64,000 nucleotides of DNA from contig NZ_FWWW01000067.1 in the NCBI RefSeq assembly GCF_900176135.1, positions 1-64,000 of the forward strand, written 5' to 3'. This DNA comes from Hymenobacter roseosalivarius DSM 11622. GTDB taxonomy: Bacteria; Bacteroidota; Bacteroidia; Cytophagales; Hymenobacteraceae. This document shows, piece after piece, positions 1 through 7,788 of this stretch. The translations under genes and the position numbers were made by a program. How positions within the stretch are numbered: the first letter of the stretch is position 1; every line of letters starts with the position of its first letter. The notes under the pieces are model-generated. The model did not search any database. It was not told the DNA's origin and was given only the letters and a program-made list of their open reading frames with translations.

Positions 1-43
1 ACCGTAGTAGTGTGGGCTTTTTTGTAATGGAAATATCTTGGTT

Positions 44-1036
44 CTAGCCGCGACGCAGCACCTGCGCCGCTTCTTTGGCAAAGTAGGTCAGGATAGCGTC
101 GGCGCCGGCGCGCTTGATGCTGAGCAGCACCTCCATCATCGTCCGCTCGCCGTCTACCCAACCATTTTGCGCGGCGGCTTTTATCATGGCGTATTCGCCC
201 GATACGTTATAAGCCGTTACGGGCAAGGTGGTAGCATTACGTACTTCCCGGATAATATCGAGGTAGCTTAGGGCGGGCTTAATCATCACCATATCAGCGC
301 CTTCCTGCTCGTCGAGGGCCAGCTCGCGCAAGGCTTCGCGGCGGTTGGCGGGATTCATCTGGTAGGTTTTCTTGTCGCCTTTTTTGGGGGCCGAGCCCAA
401 GGCATCGCGGAAGGGACCGTAGAAGGCTGAGGCATATTTGGCCGTATAACTCATGATGCTCACCTGCTGAAACGCATTGCGGTCGAGCACGTCGCGAATG
501 AAGGCCACGCGGCCATCCATCATGTCGGAAGGACCGATAATGTCGGCGCCGGCGCGGGCCTGGGCCAGGGCCATTTGGCCGAGTATTTCCAGCGAGGCAT
601 CGTTCAGAATTTCACCGCTTTCGGCATCCACAATGCCGTCATGGCCGTCGGAGCTGTACGGGTCCATGGCCACGTCGGTCATCAGCACCACCTCGGGGAA
701 GTGGCGCTTGATGTCGGCCACCGTGCGCAGGTACAGGCCATCGGGGTTGGCGCTTTCGCGGGCCAAATGGTCTTTCAGTTCCTCCTTAATTTGTGGGAAC
801 GGGGCAAAGGCTTTGATTCCCAACTCTACACAGACACCAATCTCATCGATGATGCGGTCGGCGGAATAGCGGAAAATGCCCGGCATGGACTTCACCTCTA
901 CCAGCTGATTCTGGCCTTCGGTGAGAAAAAGCGGATAAATGAAATCGTGGGTGGCGAGGTTGGTTTCCTGCACCAACTCGCGAATAACTTCAGACTTGCG
1001 GTTGCGCCGGGGGCGGTGCGTGGGAATAAGCGCCAT
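44..1036 (-). CDS. hemB: Delta-aminolevulinic acid dehydratase (porphobilinogen synthase)
   Basis: Condenses two 5-aminolevulinate molecules to porphobilinogen in cytosolic tetrapyrrole (haem) synthesis. The 330-residue length is normal for the family. The two Schiff-base lysines are visible: K200 in MSYTAKYASAFYGPFRDA and K253 in MIKPALSYLD. The metal-site segment at 121-134 reads DVAMDPYSSDGHDG, with no cysteines, so this is the Mg-type (non-zinc) enzyme. The ATG at 1036 gives the standard N-terminus with the PTHRPRRNR segment. A TACCTTTG box lies about 41 bp upstream. It appears to be a single-gene unit; assignment is secure. Confidence 0.97.
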   Translation of the reverse strand: MALIPTHRPRRNRKSEVIRELVQETNLATHDFIYPLFLTEGQNQLVEVKSMPGIFRYSADRIIDEIGVCVELGIKAFAPFPQIKEELKDHLARESANPDGLYLRTVADIKRHFPEVVLMTDVAMDPYSSDGHDGIVDAESGEILNDASLEILGQMALAQARAGADIIGPSDMMDGRVAFIRDVLDRNAFQQVSIMSYTAKYASAFYGPFRDALGSAPKKGDKKTYQMNPANRREALRELALDEQEGADMVMIKPALSYLDIIREVRNATTLPVTAYNVSGEYAMIKAAAQNGWVDGERTMMEVLLSIKRAGADAILTYFAKEAAQVLRRG

Positions 1037-1077
1037 AGGTTGTTTTCAAGGATTAAGACGGGACAGAACAACTGCCA

Positions 1078-1085
1078 CAAAGGTA
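1078..1085 (-). promoter_or_regulatory. Candidate -7 box of hemB
   Basis: Read on the minus strand the sequence is TACCTTTG, a match to the Bacteroidota -7 consensus TAnnTTTG, about 41 bp upstream of the hemB ATG. No convincing -33 TTTG is seen at the right spacing, so the call is moderate. Confidence 0.4.
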
Positions 1086-1189
1086 AGGTTGCCGGTATGT
1101 TAAAGTGAATTTGCCCCCCAGCTGCTAAAGGAGAAAGTAAAACCAGCAGTCAGGCCGCTACAGGTAAATGCTCCGCTTGTGCCCGAGAC

Positions 1190-1723
1190 TTAGAGGTTAA
1201 AAAACTCCTGAAAGATTTCTGTCCACGCGTGCGGACCTCCTATGCCCAAGATCAGGAAATAGTCTCCCAGCAATACAATCAGCGCGCCCACGCCGAAGCC
1301 CAGCCAGCCCCCAATCAGCAAGCCCGCCACGACTCCGACTATAATCAGTCCTGCGCCCAACACGAGATGAAACTTGCCCCTGCTGTCCGCGGCCTGCTGT
1401 CTCATAGCCACTGATGACCTGTTTTTAAGCCTGAAAGCAGCAATGGGGGCTTGACTTATCCTCTTGAGAATAGCTGGCTTTGTACCAGTGGGCTTGCGGC
1501 CGGAGCTAGTCGAAAACGACGGAGCGCCCGGCAACTCAGCCGTCCGGGCTGCGTGCGCTGCTACGGCAACAGCAGGCATCCGGTATTGCGCCACACTAGC
1601 GGAAGCAGCAGGCTTCGCTTCTGTCGGGGTCGGCCGAAAAATGAAGGCGGGCTTCTCGCTTCGGCAACTGATAAATGGCAGCAACAAAAATGCCCCCCAG
1701 CACCACCAATATTTCAAACTCAT
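1190..1723 (-). CDS. Hypothetical lipoprotein with C-terminal membrane hairpin
   Basis: I do not recognise a named family. The 177-residue product starts with a lipoprotein-like signal (LLLPFISC, Cys20), followed by a low-complexity Ala/Pro/Ser-rich and basic stretch (about 30-115) and a hydrophobic C-terminal part (about 117-160) rich in Gly, Val, Leu and Ile, compatible with two closely spaced membrane segments. It lies downstream of rocD on the same strand, but a strong hairpin separates them. The reading frame is supported by signal peptide plus hydrophobic C-terminus only; function unknown. Confidence 0.6.
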   Translation of the reverse strand: MSLKYWWCWGAFLLLPFISCRSEKPAFIFRPTPTEAKPAASASVAQYRMPAVAVAAHAARTAELPGAPSFSTSSGRKPTGTKPAILKRISQAPIAAFRLKNRSSVAMRQQAADSRGKFHLVLGAGLIIVGVVAGLLIGGWLGFGVGALIVLLGDYFLILGIGGPHAWTEIFQEFFNL

Positions 1724-1740
1724 AAGTCGAAAATTAAAAA

Positions 1741-1774
1741 CAAGCGGACTTCCCAGCCCTGAGAAGTCCGCTTG
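1741..1774 (-). terminator. Intrinsic terminator after ornithine aminotransferase gene
   Basis: Perfect 12-bp inverted repeat (CAAGCGGACTTC / GAAGTCCGCTTG) with a 10-nt loop, followed on the minus strand by a T-rich run. It sits between the stop of the aminotransferase gene and the next minus-strand gene. Confidence 0.8.
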
Positions 1775-1795
1775 CAGAGAGTAGGAAAACTGATT

Positions 1796-3040
1796 TTAAA
1801 ACGCTAGCAGCACCGCTTCAATAATATCGCAGGCCTCATGCAGCTGCTCTTCAGTGATAACCAGCGGGGGGGCAAAACGGATGATGTCGCCGTGGGTGGG
1901 CTTGGCCAGCAGGCCGCGCTCCATTAGTGTCACGCATACGTCCCAGGCCGTGCGGCCGTCGTCGGTGGGCTTGATGATGACGGCGTTGAGCAGGCCCTTG
2001 CCGCGCACCAGCTCCACTACGTCGGGGCGCTGTTGCTGCACTTGGCGCATCCGCTCACGGAATACTTCGCCCAGAACGCGGGCATTTCCAACCAGATTTT
2101 CGTCCTGAATTACATCCAGCGAAGCCCGCATTACGGCGCAGGCCAGCGGGTTGCCGCCAAACGTGGAGCCGTGCTGTCCCGGCTGAATGGTGAGCATTAC
2201 TGCGTCCTGGGCCAGCACCGCCGACACCGGCATAGCTCCCCCCGACAAGGCTTTACCCAAGATCAGAATGTCGGCGTGCACACCCTCGTAGTAGCTAGCC
2301 AGCCACTCGCCGGTGCGGCCCAGGCCGGTCTGAATTTCATCAGCAATAAAGAGCACATTGTGCGCCCGACACAATGCCTGCGCCTTGGCCAGATACCCCT
2401 CGGACGGTACCACCACGCCGGCCTCGCCCTGAATGGGCTCCACCATGAAAGCGCAGACGTGCGTATCCTGCACGGCTTCTTCCAGTGCCTCCAGGTCGTC
2501 GTAGGGTACTACCTGATAGCCAGGGTTATAGGGACCGAAGCCGCCGGTGCTATCGGAGTCGGTGCTGAAGGAGATGATGCCGGTGGTGCGGCCGTGGAAG
2601 TTGTGCTCGGCCACGATGATACGGGCCTGATTGGGCGCGATGCCTTTCTCCTGGTAGCCCCACTTGCGAGCCAGCTTGAGGGCCGTTTCCACGGCCTCGG
2701 CCCCGGAGTTCATCAGTAGGGCTTTGTCGTAGTTGAACAGCTCGCACAGCTGCTTCTCGGCCGGCCCAAGCTGGTCGTTGAAGAAGGCGCGCGAGGTAAG
2801 CGTAAGGCGCTTAGCCTGCTCCACCATCGCCCCGATAATGCGCGGGTGACAGTGGCCCTGGTTTACGGCGGAGTACGCCGACAGAAAATCGAGGTACTGC
2901 TTGCCCTCCACGTCCCAGAGGTGCACGCCTTCGCCCCGGCTCAGTACTACTGGCAATGGGTGGTAGTTGTGGGCGCCGTAGCGGTCTTCGAGGGTCATAA
3001 ACTCCTGGCTGCGGTGGGCGGTAGCGGGCGTGGTTTCCAT
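1796..3040 (-). CDS. rocD: Ornithine--oxo-acid aminotransferase
   Basis: PLP-dependent class-III aminotransferase converting ornithine and 2-oxoglutarate to glutamate semialdehyde and glutamate; cytosolic. Of 414 residues, the cofactor-binding Asp is D234 in IADEIQTGLGRTG and the Schiff-base lysine K263 in LGKALSGGAMP. The segment DRYGAHNYHPLPVVLSRGEG near the N-terminus is typical of ornithine aminotransferases rather than acetylornithine or GABA enzymes. The frame is open farther upstream, but the ATG at 3040 (METTPAT...) fits family N-termini. It ends in a strong hairpin. Product call is secure. Confidence 0.95.
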   Translation of the reverse strand: METTPATAHRSQEFMTLEDRYGAHNYHPLPVVLSRGEGVHLWDVEGKQYLDFLSAYSAVNQGHCHPRIIGAMVEQAKRLTLTSRAFFNDQLGPAEKQLCELFNYDKALLMNSGAEAVETALKLARKWGYQEKGIAPNQARIIVAEHNFHGRTTGIISFSTDSDSTGGFGPYNPGYQVVPYDDLEALEEAVQDTHVCAFMVEPIQGEAGVVVPSEGYLAKAQALCRAHNVLFIADEIQTGLGRTGEWLASYYEGVHADILILGKALSGGAMPVSAVLAQDAVMLTIQPGQHGSTFGGNPLACAVMRASLDVIQDENLVGNARVLGEVFRERMRQVQQQRPDVVELVRGKGLLNAVIIKPTDDGRTAWDVCVTLMERGLLAKPTHGDIIRFAPPLVITEEQLHEACDIIEAVLLAF

Positions 3041-3248
3041 AAGAAGGGCAGAGTTGAGGTAAAGGGCGGAAATAATTTCCAGGCTTAAAATTACGCAAAA
3101 ACGCCGGGAAGGGTACTGGGGGGCTTCTTGGCAAAGCTCGTCCATAACAACTGGCAGGCAACCACCCGTACTGCTACAAGCAGGCCCCCGATCAGGCTGC
3201 TATTGCTTAGCCCTATGCTCGGCACTATTCTACGACTGCTCATCCTAC

Positions 3249-4154
3249 GTGTTAATGGCTACCCAATCCTTCTTTCGCCGCCATCCGGTGCTTTCCGTGC
3301 TGCTCGGCCTGTTATTATTGCTCGGGCTTGGGCTGGGCATCACCTACGTAGCCACCGATGGAGGCAAAAAGCTGCTGCCTACCTTGTCCAACGCCTCCAT
3401 GCAGATTGGTAACATCACGCCCGACTCGCTGAAGGCTACGATGGCCGTAGAGCTGCGCAACAACGTGCCCGTGACGATGCGCGTGGACAGCTTCAGCTAC
3501 ATCACCCGCCTCGATGGCGAGCTGCTAGCCCGTGGCGATAAGAATGAGCCCACGGTCGTGAAATCTAAGGGCATGAGCCGAGTAGAAGTGCCCGTAAACG
3601 TGGACCTGAGCAAGGTGGCCAAGAAGATAAAAGAGGTAGAGCAGGACTGCGTAGACGTGCAGATGACCATGATTCTCTACACCCACCTGCCTGTCGTAGG
3701 GGCTGAGCGTATCCCCGTCACGGTCAGCAAGAAAGTGTACGTGCCCAAGCTGCCCAAGATAGAAGTCGCCGACGTTGACATTACCGATATGGGCCTGAGG
3801 AATGGGGAAGCCGTGGTGCGCCTGCGAATCACGAACTACAATCCTGCCCCGATTACCATCAAGCGAGTGAGCTACCGCTTCCGCGTGGGCGGCGACGATC
3901 TGGACGTGCGCGGGGTAGAGGAAAAAAACATTTCCTTCCGAAAGAAAGGCACCGAGATTGTGCCCATTCGGGTGAAGTTTCAGCCCAAAAAGCTGCCCAA
4001 AGTTGTGTTCAAAACCTTATTCAGAGCCAAGCAAACCGAGTACAAGCTGGAAGGCAAAGCGGTTATTGCCGCCGGCAAACAGAACCCGAAAGACCTGGAC
4101 CTGAACTTCAGCAGCACGGGCACCCTCAAGGAGTTGAAGAATATCCCGAAGTAA
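3249..4154 (+). CDS. LEA14-like protein with two LEA type-2 domains
   Basis: The 301-residue product has an N-terminal membrane anchor or signal (about 12-35, VLSVLLGLLLLLGLGLGITYV) followed by two tandem immunoglobulin-like repeats (about 50-160 and 170-290) of the LEA14/WHy type. Typical signatures are VELRNNVPVTMRVDSFSYITRLDGELLARG in the first and LRITNYNPAPITIKRVSYRFRVGG in the second. Members are linked to desiccation or hypersensitive responses in plants; bacterial function is not established. The ATG at 3255 (MATQS) is an equally good start. Envelope-located, function inferred only from family. Confidence 0.8.
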   Translation: MLMATQSFFRRHPVLSVLLGLLLLLGLGLGITYVATDGGKKLLPTLSNASMQIGNITPDSLKATMAVELRNNVPVTMRVDSFSYITRLDGELLARGDKNEPTVVKSKGMSRVEVPVNVDLSKVAKKIKEVEQDCVDVQMTMILYTHLPVVGAERIPVTVSKKVYVPKLPKIEVADVDITDMGLRNGEAVVRLRITNYNPAPITIKRVSYRFRVGGDDLDVRGVEEKNISFRKKGTEIVPIRVKFQPKKLPKVVFKTLFRAKQTEYKLEGKAVIAAGKQNPKDLDLNFSSTGTLKELKNIPK

Positions 4155-4159
4155 AATAG

Positions 4160-4678
4160 TTATTTCTGGAGAGCATCGATGAATTTGCCTACATAGTTGC
4201 CCTCTTCACTACCGTCAGGTTTAGCAATGGTCCAGTCTAAGGCTGCTTTCTCGGGGAACTCAATAGATTGATTCACTTGGTATTGTTTGACTGTTACAAG
4301 GTCATTGGCAATAGTGCCCACTACTTTATTACTCTCCCAACTCGTAACGCGCACAAACACTTGCTCGAATTTGCCGTCCGTATCAAAAATATGGGTTGTA
4401 AGAAAGAATGACTCACCAGAAGGAAGACCAAGCAGGAAGCGCTTTTTGGCTTGTGGTAGTGTTTTACGAGCTTGTTTTACGGCCGGTGCAAGTAGGGAAT
4501 CAAATGCTCTAAGCTCATTGCCAGCTTCTGTACCGACCAGACTTATTGGTTGATCGGTAGGAGCATTGTTAGCTAGTGAAGCAGTAGTTAACTTCTGAGC
4601 CATTGCTCCCGAAGAAACAAGACAAAAAATGGGCGGTAGTATAAAGCGAGGTGATTGACGGATTGCTATCAGAATCAA
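4160..4678 (-). CDS. DUF2314 (YegJ-like) protein; 5' end made by a MITE
   Basis: Residues about 50-170 match the DUF2314 pattern: AVKQARKTLPQAKKRFLLG, then FVRVTSWESNKVVGTIAND and a GNYVGKFIDAL tail. The reading frame begins at a TTG lying inside the 125-bp repeat described separately: the first 15 or so codons (MILIAIRQSPRFILPP) are repeat sequence, fused to what looks like the remainder of an original signal peptide (IFCLVSSGAMAQ). An in-frame TAG lies directly upstream of the TTG, and the only ATG (4603, MAQKL) would remove export. So the insertion either destroyed the native start or created a substitute one. Expression and export are uncertain. Confidence 0.7.
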   Translation of the reverse strand: MILIAIRQSPRFILPPIFCLVSSGAMAQKLTTASLANNAPTDQPISLVGTEAGNELRAFDSLLAPAVKQARKTLPQAKKRFLLGLPSGESFFLTTHIFDTDGKFEQVFVRVTSWESNKVVGTIANDLVTVKQYQVNQSIEFPEKAALDWTIAKPDGSEEGNYVGKFIDALQK

Positions 4679-4756
4679 TGTCTAGTTTAGGGGTGCATTA
4701 AGGAGCTTTCACAAACCTGACTGATTAAGCCTATCACCTCGCTTTATACCACCGCC
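4632..4756. repeat. 125-bp MITE-like element, copy 1
   Basis: Element with 24-bp terminal inverted repeats beginning GGCGGTGGTATAAAGCGAGG (left end with one A for G). Its inverse copy at 40994-41118 is identical over 125 bp apart from that one position. No reading frame for a transposase fits inside and no clear target duplication is visible. It overlaps the 5' end of the DUF2314 gene and ends 27 bp past the stop of the CooC-like gene. Near-identity suggests recent movement, mobilised in trans. Confidence 0.85.
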
Positions 4757-4783
4757 CATTTTGCCTCACAGGGAATTCTTATT

Positions 4784-5560
4784 TTATGCCTTGGGCAAGG
4801 CCAGCAAATCGGTGGCCAGCTGGCTGATGGCTTGGAGCGCGGGCGAGCGGCTGATGTCGTCTATTTGCAGCGAGCCGTTCTTATCAGCTTCGGAAATGGT
4901 GGCGTCCAGGGGGATGATGCCTAGTACGGGTAGCGCGGTCTGGGCGCAGAACTGCCGGATGGCTTCCTCATCCGCGGCATTCTTGACCTTGTTGGCCACG
5001 GCCACGATGTTCGTTATCCCCAACTCCTGGCCCAGCCGCTGGAAGCGGGCCACCGCCTCCATGGAACGATAATAGGGTTCCACCACGCATAGAAGCACAT
5101 CGACGTACTTGGAGGTGCCGCGCTTCATCTGCTCCAGGGACGCCTCCAGGTCAAGCAGCGTGACTTGCTCGCTTTCTTCCAGGGCCGTATGGATGATTTC
5201 CCGCACGGTGGTATGAGTGCCGCACATGCAGCCGGTGGCCGCGTGCTCGGGCTGGCCCACGGCCAGCAGTGTCACGTTGTCGTTGGTCTGGATGCCGTAG
5301 GTGTCCATCACCTCGGCCAGCGACACTTTCAGCTTGGCATACTTTTTCCCGTCTTCCTTCTCGTATACTTCCAGCAATTTCGAGGTGAGGGCCTTGGGCA
5401 TAGCGGCCTGGGGGGCAATTCCGAGGGTGAGCGCCAGGTTGGGGTTGGGGTCGCCGTCGATGGCCAGCACGGAGATACCTCGCCGGCCCAGCGTCCGGCA
5501 CAGCAGCCCGCTGATGGTGGTTTTGCCCACGCCGCCTTTGCCGCATACTGCAATTTTCAT
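4784..5560 (-). CDS. CooC-like deviant Walker-A ATPase (nickel insertion type)
   Basis: A 258-residue MinD/ParA-superfamily ATPase. It begins MKIAVCGKGGVGKTT, with the deviant Walker A motif (signature K8, K13), then the switch-type IDGDPNPNLALTLGI, and DLEASLEQMKRGT, matching CooC-type nucleotide-switch proteins. CooC-type proteins carry a CxC Ni/metal motif at the dimer interface; here GCMCGTHTTVREI contains C-M-C. Known CooC inserts Ni into CO dehydrogenase; no CODH gene is in this window, but a [NiFe] hydrogenase lacking linked hypA/hypB is. The frame is open for 40 codons upstream; the ATG at 5560 was chosen because the P-loop starts immediately. Function with hydrogenase is inference. 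Confidence 0.8.
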   Translation of the reverse strand: MKIAVCGKGGVGKTTISGLLCRTLGRRGISVLAIDGDPNPNLALTLGIAPQAAMPKALTSKLLEVYEKEDGKKYAKLKVSLAEVMDTYGIQTNDNVTLLAVGQPEHAATGCMCGTHTTVREIIHTALEESEQVTLLDLEASLEQMKRGTSKYVDVLLCVVEPYYRSMEAVARFQRLGQELGITNIVAVANKVKNAADEEAIRQFCAQTALPVLGIIPLDATISEADKNGSLQIDDISRSPALQAISQLATDLLALPKA

Positions 5561-5766
5561 AGGGCTTGTCTGAATATGTTGAAAGGAAAGACGAAGAAGG
5601 TGCAGCAATAAAAGGCTGCAACCAAGATACGAATCTATTTTGCGCACGTGCCGTGGCACTTTGCTTGATAGGTATAGCATAGGTCATCTGGGCAGCCCTA
5701 AACCGGTATTATTGCCTTGCCTATTCGCAGCCCTATCCTCCCTACCTTTCAAAACCTGCTTTGCCA

Positions 5767-6411
5767 ATGATGAAGTTCACCCCCGATTCCCGAATAAGTA
5801 ACCGCTTCTTTCACCATGGTGTATTAGTGCTGTTCAATATACTGCTACTGGGGGGCCTTTACTTCGCGGTAGAATCACCCGATGTCAAGTATAAGTGGAG
5901 CATGAGTACAGCCTACGTTTCGCTGCTACTTTTGGGGGCGACGTTGTTGACTGGTCCGCTTAATATTCTGCGTCGACAACGCAACCCGGTGTCAACCGAC
6001 CTGCGCCGCGACATCGGCATCTGGAGCGGCATCGTTGGCCTGGCCCATGTGGCCATTGGCTGGCAGGTGCACATGGGCAACATGCTGCTTTATTTCTTTG
6101 AAGAGGACAAGCTCACCAAGGAGCTGTCATTGCGGGCCGACCTGTTTGGGTTTGCCAACTACACGGGGCTGGCCGGCGGGATTATCCTGGTCCTGCTGCT
6201 GGCCCTTTCCAACGACCTCTCTCTGCGTAAGCTCAAGGCCCCACGCTGGAAGTACTGGCAGCGCTGGAATTACCTGTTTTACGTGCTGGTGGTCGTGCAC
6301 GGGGTTTCCTACCAAGTCATTGAAAGCCGCAAGCTGCCTTATCCACTGCTGCTGGCCGCCCTCATCTTGCCCGTGCTGGTCATCCAGTTCAGGGGCTTTT
6401 CACACTATTGA
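5767..6411 (+). CDS. Ferric-reductase-like transmembrane protein
   Basis: About 214 residues with six predicted membrane spans. The pattern DIGIWSGIVGLAHVAIGWQVHMG, then FGFANYTGLAGGIILVLLLALSNDLSLRKLK and YLFYVLVVVHGVSYQ gives paired histidines on two helices, as in the haem-binding ferric-reductase/YedZ (MsrQ) family. These are b-haem membrane electron carriers. There is no adjacent MsrP or flavin domain, so the electron partner is unknown. The ATG at 5767 is taken as start; ATG 5770 is equally possible. Confidence 0.75.
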   Translation: MMKFTPDSRISNRFFHHGVLVLFNILLLGGLYFAVESPDVKYKWSMSTAYVSLLLLGATLLTGPLNILRRQRNPVSTDLRRDIGIWSGIVGLAHVAIGWQVHMGNMLLYFFEEDKLTKELSLRADLFGFANYTGLAGGIILVLLLALSNDLSLRKLKAPRWKYWQRWNYLFYVLVVVHGVSYQVIESRKLPYPLLLAALILPVLVIQFRGFSHY

Positions 6412-6515
6412 AAGCACCTTTTACACGGAAAGAAAAAAGTAGCCTAAGGTAGGCAGGGGGCAGGAACAGCACCATGCTTAATGTCGTAGCCATGTTGCAC
6501 ATAACAGCCCTGTGG

Positions 6516-6671
6516 CAAATGAAGGCAGACCGAAGCAGAGCGCGTCCTTCATCTGCTTGGCCAGACAACGAGCGCAAGAGCGAGGTTTCGCCCGACAAAC
6601 AACGCACGATGCCAGTTGAGCGGAGTTGCCCCACTCTTAACCTTTCGCCGGCTTAGCTAGACCATCTCGCC
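6516..6671 (+). repeat. Interspersed repeat family 2, copy A
   Basis: About 156 bp that aligns over most of its length with 55895-56071. The first 100 bp are roughly 87% identical by eye, then copy B has a short insertion before the shared TTTCGC(C/T)GGCTTAGCTAG(A/G)CCATCTCGCC tail. Both copies lie in intergenic DNA in the same orientation and contain a short reading frame. It fills most of the gap between the membrane protein and the small lipoprotein gene. Confidence 0.8.
6519..6656 (+). CDS. Possible small protein encoded in repeat family 2 (copy A)
   Basis: 45-codon frame starting MKADRSRARPSSAWPDNERK. The copy at 55898 encodes the same first 22 residues although the DNA differs at several third positions and in one serine codon (TCT versus AGT), which is a protein-conservation signature. 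Downstream the two products diverge. No family recognised; no clear ribosome-binding site. Could still be chance within a structured repeat. Confidence 0.35.
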   Translation: MKADRSRARPSSAWPDNERKSEVSPDKQRTMPVERSCPTLNLSPA

Positions 6672-6779
6672 AGAGCCTTTATTTTCAGGAGGCGCTTCTC
6701 AACCTTTTGCGCGCCATAATAGTATCATCAGATAGTCTGGCCTCGGGCTGGCTTTTCTCCCTCTTCTGCCTAATCTCCC

Positions 6780-6950
6780 ATGAAAAACATTCGTCCTTTC
6801 CTCTTTGCCTTTCTCGCGGTGCTCACTTTCTCGCTGAGCAGTTGCGATGTGATAGGTGACATTTTCCAAGCCGGTGCCTGGACCGCCTTGATCGGCATCT
6901 TTATCGTAGTAGTGCTCATCGCATTTCTGGTGCGCAAGATGCGGCGCTAG
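6780..6950 (+). CDS. Small lipoprotein with one membrane span (56 aa)
   Basis: Short gene on the plus strand. The product starts MKNIRPFLFAFLAVLTFSLSSC, a lipoprotein signal with Cys22, and continues DVIGDIFQAGAWTALIGIFIVVVLIAFLVRKMRR, a single hydrophobic span with a basic end. Similar tiny lipoproteins are common in Bacteroidota; function unknown. It is followed directly by a strong bidirectional terminator. Confidence 0.75.
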   Translation: MKNIRPFLFAFLAVLTFSLSSCDVIGDIFQAGAWTALIGIFIVVVLIAFLVRKMRR

Positions 6951-6960
6951 GCTGCGCGGC

Positions 6961-7008
6961 AGCAAGAAAAAGCCTCCCAGACCAACGTCTGGGGGGCTTT
7001 TTCTTGCT
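6961..7008. terminator. Bidirectional intrinsic terminator
   Basis: Inverted repeat with 22-nt arms (AGCAAGAAAAAGCCTCCCAG... / ...CTGGGGGGCTTTTTCTTGCT), 4-nt loop and A/T tracts on both sides, between the convergent small lipoprotein gene and the fatty acid hydroxylase gene. Confidence 0.9.
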
Positions 7009-7027
7009 GGGCTTTTTGCTAATAGTA

Positions 7028-7705
7028 CTACTTGTTGGTTTTCTGGTCAGGCATAGTGCCGATGATATGATCCCAGATAGTAGTGCTTACGCCAAAGGCA
7101 ATTTCATCTTGCCGATAGTGGTGCTGGGCGTGGTGATGCCACCATACTTTTAAAAAGTTCTTCGGCGGGGCGTAGGCGTGAATGGCATAATGCACAAACA
7201 GATAGAGCGCATAGCCAAAAATAAAGCCCGACAGAATGCCGAAGGCGGCACTGCCAAACACAAATCGAAACACGAAGAAAAGCAATGAGGCTACGAACAC
7301 TGATACAATGGGCGGCATAGCCAGGCGGGACTTGTCTTTCGGGAACTCGTGGTGTACCCCGTGCATGGTGTACTGAAACTTGGCGCGCTTAGGGGTAGTA
7401 GCTGGCAAGTGGTAGAGGTAGCGGTGCATAGCATACTCCGCGAAGGTGAACATAAACCAGCCCAGCAGGAACAGCCCGAAGGCCGAAAAACCCGCGATAA
7501 AGCCCCGTATAAGCCCATAATAAAGGCTTCCCAACGCCGTAATCATGAAAATTGATACGGGCAAGGCAATATGCGTATGGGTGAGTCTTTCCAGTACCGG
7601 GTTTTCAAACAGCCGAGCCGAGCCTTTATGCTTGGGCTTTAGAGCACCGGGTGTTTTTACCGGAGTTGGCTGTAGATCAGGTGTTGGAGCGGGGGCGGTA
7701 TTCAT
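7028..7705 (-). CDS. Fatty acid hydroxylase (sterol desaturase superfamily)
   Basis: Membrane di-iron hydroxylase of about 225 residues, of the FAH/Scs7 type that 2-hydroxylates acyl chains, for instance in sphingolipids. The expected histidine clusters are present: HRYLYH, HGVHHEF, HYAIH and HHHAQHH, interleaved with four hydrophobic spans. The frame extends two codons upstream to a TTG, but the ATG at 7705 is preferred. A TACTTTTG promoter-like box lies about 26 bp upstream. Substrate is inferred from family only. Confidence 0.88.
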   Translation of the reverse strand: MNTAPAPTPDLQPTPVKTPGALKPKHKGSARLFENPVLERLTHTHIALPVSIFMITALGSLYYGLIRGFIAGFSAFGLFLLGWFMFTFAEYAMHRYLYHLPATTPKRAKFQYTMHGVHHEFPKDKSRLAMPPIVSVFVASLLFFVFRFVFGSAAFGILSGFIFGYALYLFVHYAIHAYAPPKNFLKVWWHHHAQHHYRQDEIAFGVSTTIWDHIIGTMPDQKTNK

Positions 7706-7730
7706 ATACAAATAAGCTTCTTATTCAGAG

Positions 7731-7738
7731 CAAAAGTA
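7731..7738 (-). promoter_or_regulatory. Candidate promoter of the fatty acid hydroxylase gene
   Basis: Minus-strand TACTTTTG matches TAnnTTTG, with a TTTG 17 bp farther upstream (7756-7759), close to the Bacteroidota -33/-7 spacing. Confidence 0.45.
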
Positions 7739-7788
7739 CAAACCACAGCGCAAAACAAAGCACTATGGGCTGGCAAAGGGTCAACTGA

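Noticed and set aside
4784..5560. Chromosome-partitioning ParA
   Set aside because: No ParB partner or parS nearby, and the CxC-containing segment and overall layout match CooC-type nickel insertases better.
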